From Symbiodinium kawagutii (lineage: Eukaryota > Sar > Dinophyceae > Suessiales > Symbiodiniaceae), in NCBI GenBank assembly GCA_009767595.1, contig VSDK01027669.1:337397-401396 (forward strand): a DNA stretch of 64,000 nt. Direction: 5' to 3'. The translations under genes and the position numbers were made by a program. The notes below the pieces were generated by a model. The model saw only the letters and a list, made by a program, of their open reading frames with translations, did no database searches and was not told the origin of the DNA. Shown here one piece after another: positions 24,701 to 35,123 of this stretch; position 1 is the stretch's first letter, and each line of letters opens with the position of its first letter.

Positions 24701-27591
24701 TTCTTCGGCCTTTAAAGCTGGATTTCATAGCCTACCTGAGAATACTATCAGGCAACATCTATGCAAACTTGCCAATTCTATCGCTGCTCAACCAGCCAAC
24801 CCAGGCTGTGTTTGCATGGATAGACAGGACAGGAGCTGGTATCAACCGTTGCTTCCGGTTTATAACTGTAGTTGCTCTATTGGAAATCACTATGAAGGTG
24901 GCAAATCAAGCAGTTAAAGTTGACTCTCGGAAGATCTCATGAACCTGATGTTTCCCGCTTCCATGGTCGCCCAAATGTTGGCACTCAGCGATTTCTCTGC
25001 AGCTACAGGTCTACATGTCCACAATCACCACGCTCCTCACCATCCCCAACTGCACCTGATCCCTAGCTGGGGGGAGCAACCCTTCAACTGGACACACAAG
25101 GTTCTGCAACAAATCTGAGTCACAGCCTTTTTCGGTCGTAAGGATGCACTATACGGAGCAAATGGCTTTACCATGGGTGGATAGCAATCATCCCAACTAT
25201 GGTGATCAACCAGTGATTTACCAACAGTTGTATTGGTTACTTAAGATTCAACACAACAGTCTAATCTTTCATCGCCATCCCATATAGGTATGGAAAGCAG
25301 GTGCTATATCCATCTGTTAAATATATGGTTAACTTTTGCTGTTGAGGTACTGATGAACTGGCAATAACGACCACTACTTGCTGGTCAAATTTGGAGGTAT
25401 TAAATTGTGAGTTCCAAAAATATGTTCGCAAGTGATCCCTGATCCTAGTAGTTCATGTTCTGATAGGTCAATCAAACCGCCAACTACTTGCTGCCTGATC
25501 ATTATTGTTGTTCATTCCCTACGATTAAGAACTATAAATGGATATAATTCATAAGCTTTAAATAGCTTTGACATGTTACATCCTCTACAAAAACAGCCAT
25601 AAGCCCTAGCAAAAATCACTTAAAATCGCTATTTCCGGGTGGTCCTCCCTCCCTTAGCGTCTGTGAACCGCGCACCCCGACACCTTGGGCCAGGTCACCG
25701 ACACACTGCCCGCCGCCGTCACGCGGATCTCCTCGTCGGACTTGGCGATCTCCTCCTAGAAACCGAAAATCAAATCGAGCCAGTTCTTCGTGGCTAAGCA
25801 GGGCTAAATTAATGGTTATAACCAATAAATTGCTAATGAGGGCTCATTAACCAGCCATTAGTAAGGGTTTCTAATGGCTAAGCAGGGCTAAAGAATTATG
25901 GTTTATTAAGTATTGACAAATAGATATAATGGTTGATAATCAAGCTAAATAATGGCTATTTAAGAAATGGTTGTAACCAATATCCGGGTTTGAAATGGCT
26001 AAGAAGGGCTGAAGAATTAATGTTATTAAAAGCTATATGAATAATTGTAAATGGCAAAATAATGGTTGACAAATGGTTGGATAATGGTTGACTATTGATG
26101 ATTATCAAAGGGCTGATGGTTATCGTTAAAAATGGGGTTCGTAATTTCAATGGTTGATAACCAATGGTTAATACATGTTAATACTGGCTCAGAATGGTTA
26201 TTGATGATGTTGAATCGTGGCTCCGAACAGTCCATAATCATCAAGAGTCAAGAAAAAGCAGAATGGTCTCCAATACCTAGAAATGGTGAATGGGCAATAC
26301 AACCATTCTCTCAAAAGTTGTGAACATATTATGATCAACCAGCTGGATTCATAACGAATGGCTAAAACCAACCACCCAACGAAAACGTTGCTGACGCCAT
26401 ACTGCTGGCGCTTAGTTCTTGCTGACTTGGGCCGTCCCGGCCGACCTGGCTCCCCTCAACCGTAACCAGCAACCAGCATCATGAGCCAGGCAAATCTTGG
26501 CAACTGCGCTCCCCCTTGGTGCGATTGTCATATCCATTCATCACCCGGCCTGGTGATGTAACAATTGGCTGGCTGGAAAAACCACCAACTTAATGGTTTA
26601 TGAGGGTTTTTAATAAAATAAAAAGAGTTCCAGCCAGCAATGTTGTTAGATCAATGGAGTGTACCAATATTATGGGTAGTATGGCTTTAACATGCTTTAA
26701 GAACCTAGGAGCAAAAGTCAATAGCCAAAAATAAATGATAGTGTATGGCAGTACTGATGATTCATTGCTGGTTACAGTGATTTTCCTAATCCTATCGGTT
26801 GTCCCTACCGATACGGGGCAACCCAATTGTAAGTGGGGCAGCTTGACACATAGCAGATTGAACATGATGGAGCTTGTGACATCACAAGTCTGACCATATG
26901 AGACCTCTGCTACGGCAACATTTGGATATCAAACGATCCGGGAGGCCCAGGAGGTCTCCTAGAGACGAAGCTGGCAATGGATGGCACCATTCTTCAATCT
27001 ACCCAGAAGTACCCACTGACTACCAGTCAGTTGGGAAAGCAGCGATACTGTACCGAGCTGGCTGAGACATTATCAGTGGTAAGATCTTGAAACGTTGAAA
27101 CGTAGAACATTGGTCCGAGGGACACCAAGCAAAGGAATATACCTGCTGCGATTGCGAAACGTGGGCCTGATTGATTTCGGCTTTTCTGGCCACATAGTTG
27201 CTCATCTATGCTTTAAGCTGATTTCAAAGCTATGGTGTTGTCAGTCTGCCTTTATATGTTGAAATTCCAGTCTGGTTGGTAGATCTAAACATCACAAGTA
27301 CTGGGGGAGAACTTGGGACAGTTGAAACCACCAACCTGCATTGTTCAAACCATCCCAGTAGCCATCAACCATCCCACTAACCTGGAAGTGAAAACATCAC
27401 CAATTCATTCGATCGGTATACCTATCAAACAGGTCATCTTTTTCGCAGGCTAGGGACTACCAGAGGCTATTTGAAACCACCAACCAGTAGTGGATTGATT
27501 ACCGGCCTGTGCATCATCCAATTCCATCGTGGATGTGGCCGGTTCCCAGGCGGCACACCTTGGGTTTGATGACCTTACGGTACTTGTCCAT
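1..27591 (-). CDS. Gene A: Alba-domain protein with long RG/KG/YG-rich tail (21 exons seen, 3' end off window)
   Basis: I assembled this gene by eye from 21 short minus-strand exons between 27591 and the left edge (about 1010 coding nt, at least 336 codons). Exons 1-8 give an Alba fold: MDKYRKV start, EEIRVTAAG strand, AYVSRAATVFNEL helix, VIVQATGNALTKAV, VIKRRFKGLHQ, VDEYEPLEEGLDK, VTDVRSVSV and GYQPPLDESMVKEFD. This follows the plant ALBA order (MDRYQRV, EIRITT, YATTLLQE, GRAINKTV, LIKRR..GLHQ, WEPTEEGL, GYQ). Exons 9-21 encode a basic Gly/Lys/Arg/Tyr tail, as in RGG-tailed Alba proteins but longer. Known family members bind RNA or DNA, as dimers, in translation control or chromatin. Gene B repeats every exon in the same order and phase. 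Donors are 8 GT, 10 GC and 2 GA. Intron 4 holds a LINE. The last exon is open at the window edge, so the stop is unseen. Confidence 0.87.
205..305. repeat. TA- and CT-rich simple repeats
   Basis: A TA run at about 210-231, a CT run at about 245-269, then TA-rich sequence, in intron 20 of gene A. Confidence 0.9.
311..409 (+). mobile_element. MITE family 1 copy
   Basis: About 100-bp palindromic element. Family ends are GGTGGTTTCTCAAAATAGGG and its complement CCCTATTTTGAGAAACCACC; the middle reads AAATCATCC..TAATAAACCAACC. Orientation given relative to that middle. Left terminus eroded here. Confidence 0.75.
562..600 (-). CDS. Gene A exon 20
   Basis: Encodes GRGKSGGKSGKGT with split Gly codons at both ends (phase 1 in and out). 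Donor GC. Confidence 0.78.
1731..1785 (-). CDS. Gene A exon 19
   Basis: Encodes DKSYGQSSSWGRSSYDDY plus one base. Counterpart in C ends in the same SSYDDY. Donor GC; read-through would hit a stop two codons later. Confidence 0.85.
2321..2380. repeat. Three tandem copies of a 20-bp unit
   Basis: ATGACAACTTCTACCATACG repeated three times with one or two changes. Confidence 0.95.
3731..3756 (-). CDS. Gene A exon 18 (26 nt)
   Basis: Encodes GGRSGWGYE (first Gly split), counterpart of SYDSWGYE in C. Donor GC, phase 0. Confidence 0.8.
4500..4672. repeat. CCAACC-rich minisatellite
   Basis: Degenerate units of CCAACC(AA/CTTA) on the plus strand, immediately beside exon 17 of gene A. Confidence 0.8.
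4701..4734 (-). CDS. Gene A exon 17
   Basis: Encodes DSYSQSRSKGS; B and C carry DSYSAPKSKG. Donor GC, phase 1. Confidence 0.82.
4800..4995. repeat. AAT/TAATAG microsatellite tract
   Basis: AAT runs interspersed with AATAGGTATAATGG units. Confidence 0.85.
5547..5643 (-). mobile_element. MITE family 1 copy, diverged
   Basis: CCCCAAAAATAG..TTCATTACTATAA middle and AATTTTGAGAAA end are recognisable; the left terminus is degraded. Confidence 0.6.
5680..5805 (+). mobile_element. MITE family 3 copy
   Basis: A third element: left end TATGGCTGTCGGTCAAAACC (family TATGGCTATGGGTCAAAACC), then CTGGTTCCCC and ATTAACCAYNGTTTTCC, right end GGTCAACTGCTTGACC. It ends about 50 bp from gene A exon 16. Confidence 0.65.
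5855..5932 (-). CDS. Gene A exon 16
   Basis: Encodes AKGGKSKGGSKGGSKGSK and then GGKSKGYE. In B and C this exon ends in SWE instead of GYE. Donor GC, phase 0. Confidence 0.82.
6351..6375 (-). CDS. Gene A exon 15 (25 nt)
   Basis: Encodes YDDYDSPK after completing a split Lys codon; B has YDDYEEPK, C has YDEEPK. Donor GC. Confidence 0.82.
6859..6940. repeat. TTATTTACT short tandem repeat
   Basis: About eight degenerate units of TTATTTACT(C/G). Confidence 0.75.
7484..7590 (+). mobile_element. MITE family 1 copy
   Basis: Right end GGGGTCCCCTATTTTGAGAA intact; TA on both sides is consistent with a TA target duplication. Confidence 0.72.
7889..7989 (+). mobile_element. MITE family 2 copy
   Basis: A second inverted-repeat element of about 100 bp: CTGGTTGGTGGTTGAACAAC at the left, GTTTGAAACCACCAGCCAG at the right, with GTCAACCAACCATTTGTTAA inside. 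It adjoins exon 14 of gene A. Confidence 0.72.
8017..8099 (-). CDS. Gene A exon 14
   Basis: Encodes GKYEDDYGTSKGGKGKGK followed by a run of KS/GK. The GKY(E/D)(D/E) head marks it as the counterpart of the B and C exons. Donor GT in phase 2. Confidence 0.87.
8979..9086 (-). mobile_element. MITE family 1 copy
   Basis: TA, TGGGTGCTTCTTAAAATAGG at the left; GAGAAACCACCC, TA at the right. It lies 60 bp from the 14-nt exon 13 of gene A. Confidence 0.78.
9146..9159 (-). CDS. Gene A exon 13 (14 nt)
   Basis: Shortest exon in the array: two bases completing Gly, then KGSK. Supported by phase (1 in, 0 out), AG before GA, donor GT, and longer counterparts in B and C (32 and 44 nt). Confidence 0.65.
9725..9780. 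repeat. Compound ATC then CAG trinucleotide repeat
   Basis: About 12 ATC units followed directly by 7 CAG/GCA units, in intron 12 of gene A. Confidence 0.95.
9868..9934 (-). CDS. Gene A exon 12
   Basis: Encodes GKGKTSDAPKGKGSGK and then SSKGGK. The shared (S/E)DAPKG core identifies the same exon in B and C. Donor GC, phase 1. Confidence 0.85.
11798..11819 (-). CDS. Gene A exon 11 (22 nt)
   Basis: Microexon encoding KGKGRGK after one leading base. Donor GC, phase 0. Same place and phases as in B and C. Confidence 0.75.
11937..12044 (+). mobile_element. MITE family 1 copy
   Basis: Flanked by TA on each side; middle ATCATCC..CAGTAAT..GAACCAATCATTTTG matches the family. Confidence 0.75.
13333..13438 (+). 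mobile_element. MITE family 1 copy
   Basis: TGGTGGCTTCTCAAAC..CTTGAGAAACCACCA with the typical middle; right TA intact, left CA. It ends 54 bp from exon 10 of gene A. Confidence 0.78.
13492..13531 (-). CDS. Gene A exon 10
   Basis: Completes the split Gly and encodes RGKGKGRGRGAS. Donor GA in phase 2, as in genes B and C. Confidence 0.78.
14791..14833 (-). CDS. Gene A exon 9
   Basis: Encodes EMTRGRGRGGSSGK plus the first base of a split Gly codon; start of the RG-rich tail. Donor GC, phase 1. Confidence 0.8.
14872..15011 (-). mobile_element. MITE family 1 copy with internal duplication
   Basis: Both termini are present, but about 32 bp of the middle (TTACTATAGATGGTTTATAA..) is tandemly duplicated, making it about 140 bp. 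Confidence 0.8.
15831..15951 (+). mobile_element. MITE family 3 copy
   Basis: ATGGCAGTGGGTCAAAACCC..GACTGCTTGACCCATAGCCA; the inverted ends are clear. It lies 44 bp from gene A exon 8. Confidence 0.7.
15995..16075 (-). CDS. Gene A exon 8
   Basis: Encodes DALDTSHNGYQPPLDESM and on through VKEFDMEDE. The 3' end assumes the GT donor after GAA; a GA donor at TTC-GAC would make it 15 nt shorter. Confidence 0.8.
17982..18029 (-). CDS. Gene A exon 7
   Basis: Encodes VTDVRSVSVIEIRLSK, the last Alba strand (plant RHVSMITITLSK). Donor is GA; gene B has GT at the same place. Confidence 0.88.
19002..19049 (-). CDS. Gene A exon 6
   Basis: Encodes VDLVDEYEPLEEGLDK, matching the family's WEPTEEGL segment. 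Donor GC where gene B has GT. Confidence 0.9.
19311..19506 (+). mobile_element. MITE family 1 copy, expanded
   Basis: Termini and TA flanks are present. The middle has three to four near-repeats of AAACCAGCCATTT, nearly doubling the length. Confidence 0.72.
19817..19917 (+). mobile_element. MITE family 2 copy
   Basis: CTGGTTGGTGGTTTCAACCA..GTTTGAAACCACCAAGCCG; internal GATTACTAGGGAAAAAA as at 7889-7989. Confidence 0.75.
20225..20292. repeat. AGATGCCCCCC minisatellite
   Basis: Five to six units of about 15 bp (CCAAGATGCCYCCCA), 76 bp past gene A exon 5. Confidence 0.9.
20368..20418 (-). CDS. Gene A exon 5
   Basis: Encodes VIKRRFKGLHQITELKT, the most recognisable Alba segment (IKRR..GLHQ). 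Identical protein in gene B, three synonymous changes. Donor GT. The LINE lies in the intron just upstream. Confidence 0.92.
20955..23288 (-). mobile_element. 5'-truncated non-LTR retrotransposon (LINE) with open reverse-transcriptase ORF
   Basis: A 777-codon ORF. Roughly the first 46 residues come from AT-rich flanking DNA; LINE-like protein starts near 23150. RT motifs are visible: NKTPGVDGVPGELF (about 268-281), LANYRPISLL (326-335), motif A LLDWEKAFDRV (396-406) with catalytic Asp398, GIRQGCPLSPYLF (454-466), and motif C YADD (500-503). The C-terminal RRPGRPRLDWL (727-737) is common at the end of RTE/CR1-like ORFs. The N-terminal endonuclease is missing, so the copy is 5' truncated as LINE insertions often are, yet the RT frame has no stop. 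It sits in intron 4 of gene A on the same strand; the matching gene B intron lacks it. Clade assignment is tentative. Confidence 0.92.
23899..23952 (-). CDS. Gene A exon 4
   Basis: Encodes VIVQATGNALTKAVTAAE, matching the Alba GRAINKTV region. Protein identical to gene B with three synonymous changes. Donor GT. Confidence 0.9.
24451..24501 (-). CDS. Gene A exon 3
   Basis: Encodes AYVSRAATVFNELKKPF, the first Alba helix. Donor GT, phase 0. Sixteen of 17 residues match gene B. Confidence 0.88.
25699..25755 (-). CDS. Gene A exon 2
   Basis: Encodes EEIAKSDEEIRVTAAGSVS, the first Alba strand. Acceptor CTAG before GAG, donor GT. 18 of 19 residues equal gene B. Confidence 0.88.
27559..27591 (-). 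CDS. Gene A exon 1
   Basis: Encodes MDKYRKVIKPK. The ATG is chosen because plant ALBA proteins start at the same place (MDRYQRV) and gene B has an ATG at the same position. Donor GT, phase 0. Confidence 0.85.
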
Positions 27592-28665
27592 GACGGATCT
27601 CAGTACGACGGCAACGTGTCTTGGGGCTTCGGTGAGATCGCAACTGCTGACTGCTGCCATGGTCCTGTCCTGCGCCCCCTCGACACTTCCAAAAGAAACG
27701 GTTGTCTTGAGGATGTTGATGTGCAACCAAGAACATGGGAATCCGGACTAACCTTGACAAAAACCGAACCTTGGAGAAAATAGATGGTGATTGAGCCATC
27801 ATACATAAATGGTTCATGGTGAAGAATCCCTGCGAAGACCTTGTTTCTAAGGGGTTGAGGTGCTTCCGAGCATTCCCGTGACACGAAGCTTAGTAATATC
27901 CCGACCCAACTATTGTGGTTGATTTCTAGCGGTTGGATGTCGCTATGTTGTGTTGCGTTGTTGATTGTTGGCGGTGGTGGTGGTAGCGGTAATGGTGCTG
28001 TATGTACTGAGGCATTTCACTTCCGAGTATCTACTTCTTAGGAGACCAGTAATCACCATCTAACTACCATCTTACCAATTAATACTAAGCAGTGTTACCA
28101 TTGCTATCGCGTTCTTTAGCAGTGGCAGGGTTCAGAACTGCACCACTAAACCACCTGTCAGCTGATGAGATCAATCAACCGCAAGCCACAAAACAACCAT
28201 TTGTTCCTAGTATTCACAAGCATCAATGGTTGCGAATGGTTTCAAAGATGCTCTGAACATGGTTCCTAGTGGTTGTCGTTAACACATGTTAATGCTATGA
28301 TCATGATTGTTGACAACTATGAATGATTGTTCATGATTGCTCAATCCACAAAACGTGACCTGAAGAACTCGCAAGCGTACCAATCACACCACATATCATG
28401 TAGCAACTATCATCTTGCCTTCAGTTTGGAGCCAGCAATTGACCTCAGCCTCACCTCAGGATTTCATAGGATTTCAAACCGTTGAACCCGCCACCGTGCA
28501 CTCTGCCCCCGCACCAAAACGCTCGACAGCAGTAGCTGTGTGTCTGCCACCAGCTCTATGGCTCAAAGAAAAGCGCCCCCTGAAAGGGTCAGAGCCAAGG
28601 CCGCGGATTGCGTGTGCGCGAGCGATGTAGCATGACGACATCTCAATGAATGGATCTGGTGACGT

Positions 28666-28759
28666 AGTGATTTCTTAATATGGGGGTACCCCAAATCATC
28701 CCTTTTTATATTTAGGAACAAACCATCCATTTTGGGATGCCCTATCTTGAGGACCCCCG
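28666..28759 (+). mobile_element. MITE family 1 copy, diverged
   Basis: GGGGGTACCCCAAATCATCC and AACAAACCATCCATTTTGG are clear; termini decayed. Confidence 0.65.
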
Positions 28760-30132
28760 CACATGATCTAAGCAAGAGCCGCATTCATGAAGTCAACGGC
28801 TACCATTTATTGTACCTTGCTGAAGTCAAGTGAATAGCTAGCATGGTGGCTGCTGGCTCTAGACGTATCATCATTTCTGGTACCATAATTCATGTTCATT
28901 GGATCAAGAAGCGCAAATAAACCTGCATATGGGTTCTATTAGATAATATAGTTATCAAACAACCAAACAAGGAAAGAACGAAAAATAGAAGATGAATTAA
29001 GATGTTCGAAAAGCTAAGTGTATATACAGACTATGTATCTACATATATATCCATATGCATCTATGTGATATCATTAATTGATACCCCACAATACTCCACC
29101 AATAGATCTGGCTGACCGCTGCTCATTGGATTTCTCAGCAGCTCGCTCGCGAGTGGCTTTTCTTTTCAAACTGTTGCGCGGGGCTGGTGCAATGCTTCAG
29201 TGGACTGATGGGTCCACTCGCGATGCGAGGTCCAGAAGTGAAATCACAAAAGATAAAGGCTCGCGAAGCCTGGGAACCTTGCGAAGGACCACGGTGCCAC
29301 AATGAGTCGGCAGTGAGTTTGGGCACACGTTGGAGGGCTCCCCATGGCTAAGTAGACGTGGAACGTTGTCTACTGACAATGTCGACACCTTTATCACTAA
29401 AAACATACCACAAGGCAACCATGAGGTAGTTTGGTTCACATCCCAAGAACCGATTGTGAGCGGACAACCATCAAGATCATCTAGCATCATATAGCCAATA
29501 GTGCAAGGATGATAACATTGGCATTGCTATTCTGTGATCAGGTGTCTTGGAATGGGCACCATTGCACCAGGAAAGTTGTCTTCGCCTCTGACCGGGATCC
29601 TGCTTGTTGCCCCTGGATCTACCCTCACATGCCAGCGGGGGTGGCTCTAGCCGGTTGATTAGTTGAATCTTGCTTTGCTGAAGAATGCGGATGATTGTGG
29701 TCAGCCAGGGTGGTATGCACCCCTAACCATCCCAAAGATGTTCATGCTCAGTAGGGCAATCACCGGACCAAGAGTTTGGGGCACAGCATCTATAGATCCA
29801 AAATATGTTGGTGGAGTCGTAATTGGTCTAACCCAAAGCATCTGGCGACCAAAGTTTGACCGAAGGACACGCTTTGATCCCTGTGCATGTTGGGGTTCAA
29901 AACCTCTAAGTCGCTCAAACCCATCTGGACCTGCAAACTGCCCCTCCCCCTGGTCATGTTTCAGATGGTCACTTGTAGAACATGAAGTGTAAGACTAGTC
30001 CATGAGAGCAGCCTCTTTCAGATGGACACTGGACATGGAAGAACCACCCATGGTAGCCGGCAGCAAGGCTCGCATCACCAAGGCACATTTGCGGGTAAAA
30101 ACGAGAGATACAGCCTGGCCGCCGCCGGGATG

Positions 30133-30280
30133 NNNNNNNNNNNNNNNNNNNNNNNNNNNNNNNNNNNNNNNNNNNNNNNNNNNNNNNNNNNNNNNNNNNN
30201 NNNNNNNNNNNNNNNNNNNNNNNNNNNNNNNNNNNNNNNNNNNNNNNNNNNNNNNNNNNNNNNNNNNNNNNNNNNNNNNN
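30133..30280. other. Assembly gap (148 N)
   Basis: Run of N just downstream of the gene B stop codon. It hides part of the 3' UTR and the A-B spacer. Confidence 1.
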
Positions 30281-30301
30281 CGGGGAGGCACCATGCGGGC
30301 C

Positions 30302-30345
30302 TCAGTAGTAGAAGTAATTGTAGCTGCTGCCTTTGCTGCTCTTGC
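30302..30345 (-). CDS. Gene B exon 21 with stop
   Basis: Encodes GKSSKGSSYNYFYY then TGA. The assembly gap starts 22 bp downstream, hiding the 3' UTR. Confidence 0.82.
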
Positions 30346-33074
30346 CTGGGGCGAAGTTTCGGCAGTGCTGATGCCGTTCTGATCCAACCAGGTTGAGGCT
30401 ATGGAACTCACCAACCAACAAGCCTTCCAGATCCCACTATCCATGCAGCGGCCTCCGCCTTTGCCCTTGCTTCCGGACTTGCCTGTGCCTTGGATCCACT
30501 GGCCAGGTCGATTTACACTTGGTTTCTGTTGGGATTTTCACCTACGGCAAGTGGTACTGAACCTTACCTGTAGGTCTATTTATATGTGCGCTCATAGAGG
30601 TAAGCGCGGAGATGCATTGACTGGATGTGTTGGCCATGTTCATGTACTTGTCTCTGACCCGGATGCATCACACTTGGAGACTTGTGCAAGTGCGAGAGTC
30701 TGCCTCCATCTGTACATGTAAGCCGCTCTAGAGGCATTCTCGAAATGCACGAGTGTGTTGTCAGAATGCTAAATCGCTAAATTACACATCATACTTAATC
30801 ACCAGTCATATTTATACATCATATGACAGTTATTAACATATTTCCCATAGATTTTCGTGTCCCACGCCCGGATACTGCAGGAAATCTCAGGAACTCTTAC
30901 CCGGCGCCAAGTGACTTCTGTAGTCATAGGAGTCTTTGGAGTTTCCCCAACCTCCCTGACTCCTGCCGTAGCTGCCGTAGCTCTTGTCCTGGCGCCCGGG
31001 ATGATCACCCGAAAAACTTTCCCGGTCAAATGAAAAGATGGGTCTTCAGGACTGCTTCTGAGTTTACTTTGGTGATAGCTTCTCAAATACCTTTTGTTGA
31101 AAACATGGAGAGGAAACACATTGTTTAGCAAGTCATTCGTAGCAAAGCATGATGTGGCATGACATCGCGAACATTCGCCACCGGATTTCCGAAGACCCCC
31201 CACTAGAAGGAGTCGTTTCACAGCAAGGTGAGCTACTAGCAATCTGACCTACAACTCATGGCTTTATCAAACAAAAAACGCTTCATGGCTGATGAAGATA
31301 GGTCAGTCAAAGGGTCATCCCCAATTCTGTTTGCCGAGGAAGAATTATTCAATTGCACCAGCATGAGCACCTTTGCACCTCCATGTATAAATATTTATAC
31401 TTGTGTAAACATTTACATTGTTTATATGGCTATGGGTCAATATTAACCGACCAATGATGGAGGACAATAACCAACAAAACTACAGTATAGGGAAACAATG
31501 GTGATTGATAGGGGAACCAGGCGTACGGGGTTGTGACCCACTGCCATATTATGTATAGTATTGTGCATGTGCACTTACATAGATGTTTACGATCATTTGC
31601 CATCCATTTCATGAGTTTTGGTGATTGGTTCTGCTTTTGGGGTCGAATGTCAATATTCTAGATTGTATGCAATAACTGACCGATACCTAGCACTGATATC
31701 CAAAAAGCAGCCACTTGTCATAAACCACCATCGCCTTTCTATGATATGGTTACATCACTAACGTAGTGAAAAATTCACTGTCTGCACTGCTTGTGCACTA
31801 TAGTCATCCAATACTACTGGTGCACCAAACCTCCTGGGTTGCCAGCAATCAGCTTATGTGCAAAGTCACTTCTGTCACTTGATTGAATTGCTGGTCAGCT
31901 ATCGCCACATTCGACGCTCGAGCAAAGCACTGGGAATGAAAACAGGTGAGTGGCAGTTGTGTATCTTGGCTGTTGCTCCTAATTGACTATACAATTTCTC
32001 TCTTATCATCTGCATCCCTCTAAGAATATCCATGATCAATCAGAAACTGTATGAAAAGCCCACCAAAAACAACAGTAACATGTTTACCAAACTATTGGGT
32101 ACAGAAGAATTCCAAAAAACCGGGGGTTTTCAAGAAATTCTTTCGAAATGGAAACTCCCCTTTTCATGGAGAACATTAGCAAATAGTCATTTGCTGCCAG
32201 TAGTTTCCAGATCGTGATATCTGATGTTTCTCTGGTAAGAGAAGTTTTACAGTTCATCAAGAGGTGTTCCCATCTCTTGAATTCATGACAATCCTCGGCT
32301 CCAATGTCATCAGCCATCAAAAGGACCAACACTCAAATGGACTGAAGCCCCAGTTCAAACCGAACAGGAAATGCCAACACTGCGACAGTGCTTGAATGTC
32401 AGGATTGGCCAGCTCTAGAACCAACAGCCAGTTGGGTTACTGATGAGCATATGAGCCGTGCTACTCCTGCTTGGAAATGAAACATCTGTTAGTAAAATGA
32501 TCAAATAGTAGCGATGTATTTGCCAGGACTGATGATGGTCACCCAGACCACTTGTCAGTTCCAATGATGGTTTGACAACTTGCTCTGACTTGGGATTTCC
32601 AACAATTCAAACACCTGGGCCTAGGATGCCCAAGTCCTCATAGCTCCAGGAATCATAGGACCGTCCGCCTGAGACACTCGGCTTTGCCAGCGCAGCAGGC
32701 ATCTTGGCACAGCAAGCTGTCGGCACGAAGGGTTTAGCGCTATACATCAGTAGTACTTAGATCAATGGCAATTCTACATACGGTGGTTTCTTAAATAAAA
32801 TGATTGGTTTATTACTATAAATGACTAGTAATGGATGATTTAGGGGTACCCCTATTTTGAGAAACACCCGTACCAAGCACAGGCATAATGCATATAATGC
32901 GATGCGACGTCGGAAAATGCATTTATACACACATTTATTCGTATTGCAGAGATCGCACATACATGGGTAGCTATTCATGGGGCTGCCGGCTATGACTCGC
33001 TTTTCATATTACTTTATCATTGATCCTTACTACTTTTGCTACTGCTACTGCTGCTACTACTACTACTACTACTC

Positions 33075-33167
<93 letters not shown>

Positions 33168-35092
33168 CTACTCCTACTCCTACTCCTACTCCTACTCCTA
33201 CTCCTACTCCTACTCCTACTCCTACTCCTACTCCTACTCCTACTCCTACTCCTACTCCTACTCCTACTCCTACTCCTACTCCTACTCCTACTGCTGCTGG
33301 TGCTACCACTACTAGCCTGAATCGTGCACCAAATTTTAGGAGAGTCTTTCACCTGAAAGCGTCTGGCATCACGCCTGAGTAGCCACCCGAGGAGTAGCCT
33401 CCCTTGGACTTGGGCGCCGAATAGGAATCCTGCGTCCAAGGACGTGGTCATGTGATCTGCCTTGTCATTGTGACTTTCACAGCCGGTGGTATACTGAGAT
33501 GCCACGCAACGAATAGGCCCAAGCTCTCAGCACATTTCATCATGACTCGTGCGATGATCATGGGGATAATCAATGATCTATATATGATGATAAAGATCTT
33601 CCTGAGGATCACTATGATGATCAATTAATTCACCTCTGATTTGCCATGAACAACCCCGAATCAACGATGAGCATCAACGACATGATCACATGACGACTTC
33701 GTCATCCTCCCAGGACTTGCTCTTGGACTTTCCTTTGCCTTTGCTCTTTCCCTTCGCCTGGCTGAAAGCAGACCTTTTGAGCAGTCGCAGTACGTAGTTT
33801 TCGGCGGTGCAACATGAAAAACCCAATGGAACATAGTGGAACCCCAACAGGCAAGCTGTTTGGGGAACAAAAGTACTGCCGAGTTCCTTCTCCAAGTGTA
33901 GCACAAAGCCCTAAAATCAATGTTTCCTGCTGCAGCTTCGCTTAGCTCATCAGCTGTTCTTTCTTCAACATGGGACATGTCAGGCCATGTGTAGTGTGTG
34001 GGCCCTACGTTTGCCGAATCTTCATTGGTCACAGTCATAGCTTCACACCTTTTGAGTACCTGGGCATAGCTGCCTGGCAAATGGTGACAAAAGCGCACCT
34101 ATAAATTTGTGCAGGCGTGAAAAAGGCTAGGAATTGCAGTATATTAGTCTCCCGTAGTCTCCCTAGTTAAATAATTTGCCATTGTATTGCAGATCATTGC
34201 AAATCATTGCAGATCATTGCAGATCATTGCAGATCATTGCAGATCATTGCAGATCATTGCAAATCATTGCAAATCATTGCAAATCATTGCTTGGCACATT
34301 GATGACCTTTTATCCCGTGGATCAGCGTTGCTCCATTCTTTCAGGTGTTCAGCGGCCTTGGGCTCTTCGTAATCGTCGTACCTTGCAAGCTGCACGGACT
34401 GAAAATGATCGGATTCTTCGGGGTTACCACTTACGAGCTAATGGAAAAAGACATGATTGGTTCATGACTATGGGATACTAGTGATTGGTTTATTCCTGGT
34501 GTGAAGTCACCAAGGGGCGCGGCAAACGGTCTCATAGGTTGGTTGCTATTTCCGAAGCGTATCATCTATTTTCACGAGTAATAAACCTGATACTAAGGTG
34601 TGGAATCCACATATTACCAAGTGAATTTGATTTATCACAGTTCCCCTTGATGCGGGGGATGTCGTTCCAATGCCAGTAGTAGCTTACATGCTACTGCACT
34701 CGTCCAAGACGCAGTCAAGAAGGAACTACACGCCATCGAAAGCTATGCCAATCATCTAAGGCAATTCTGCAATCCTAATACATAGTTGTGTCGTTCTCTC
34801 AGTCTCGCATAAAAATAGAAAATACACGATGTATGTTGTACTTGAATGTGTTCTCTGTGTGCAGTGACAACAATACATAACATCTGTACACATATGTGTC
34901 ACAGTCAGTTGATCACCAGGGAAATTCTTAAGAAAAGTGCTAGCTGTGTTTTTGTCGTGATTGATTATCATCACTATAATCTAAAATAATGTCTTCCTTT
35001 TGTTGAGCTTCATCATGATCTGTCATTAATTAAACGCATCCATCGGTCTTCTTTATGAATATGATCGCGGAATGTCTTCATGTCATCAGATG

Positions 35093-35123
<31 letters not shown>

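Larger units (their letters stand above)
27592..30301. other. Spacer between gene A start and gene B stop
   Basis: 2.7 kb holding a family-1 MITE (28666-28759), the N gap, and otherwise nothing I can support as a gene. The stretch near 29100-29300 is GC-richer but has no module or splice pattern like the Alba exons. The gene A promoter and leader, and the gene B 3' UTR, should be here. Confidence 0.6.

Noticed and set aside
33004-33505. Long ORFs in several frames (poly-Thr, poly-Leu, poly-Ser, GV repeats)
   Set aside because: They are translations of the ACT/ACTCCT microsatellite, open in every frame for trivial reasons.
34191-34290. Regular 10-bp repeats resembling a CRISPR-type array
   Set aside because: Units are contiguous with no unique spacers, in eukaryotic intron DNA.
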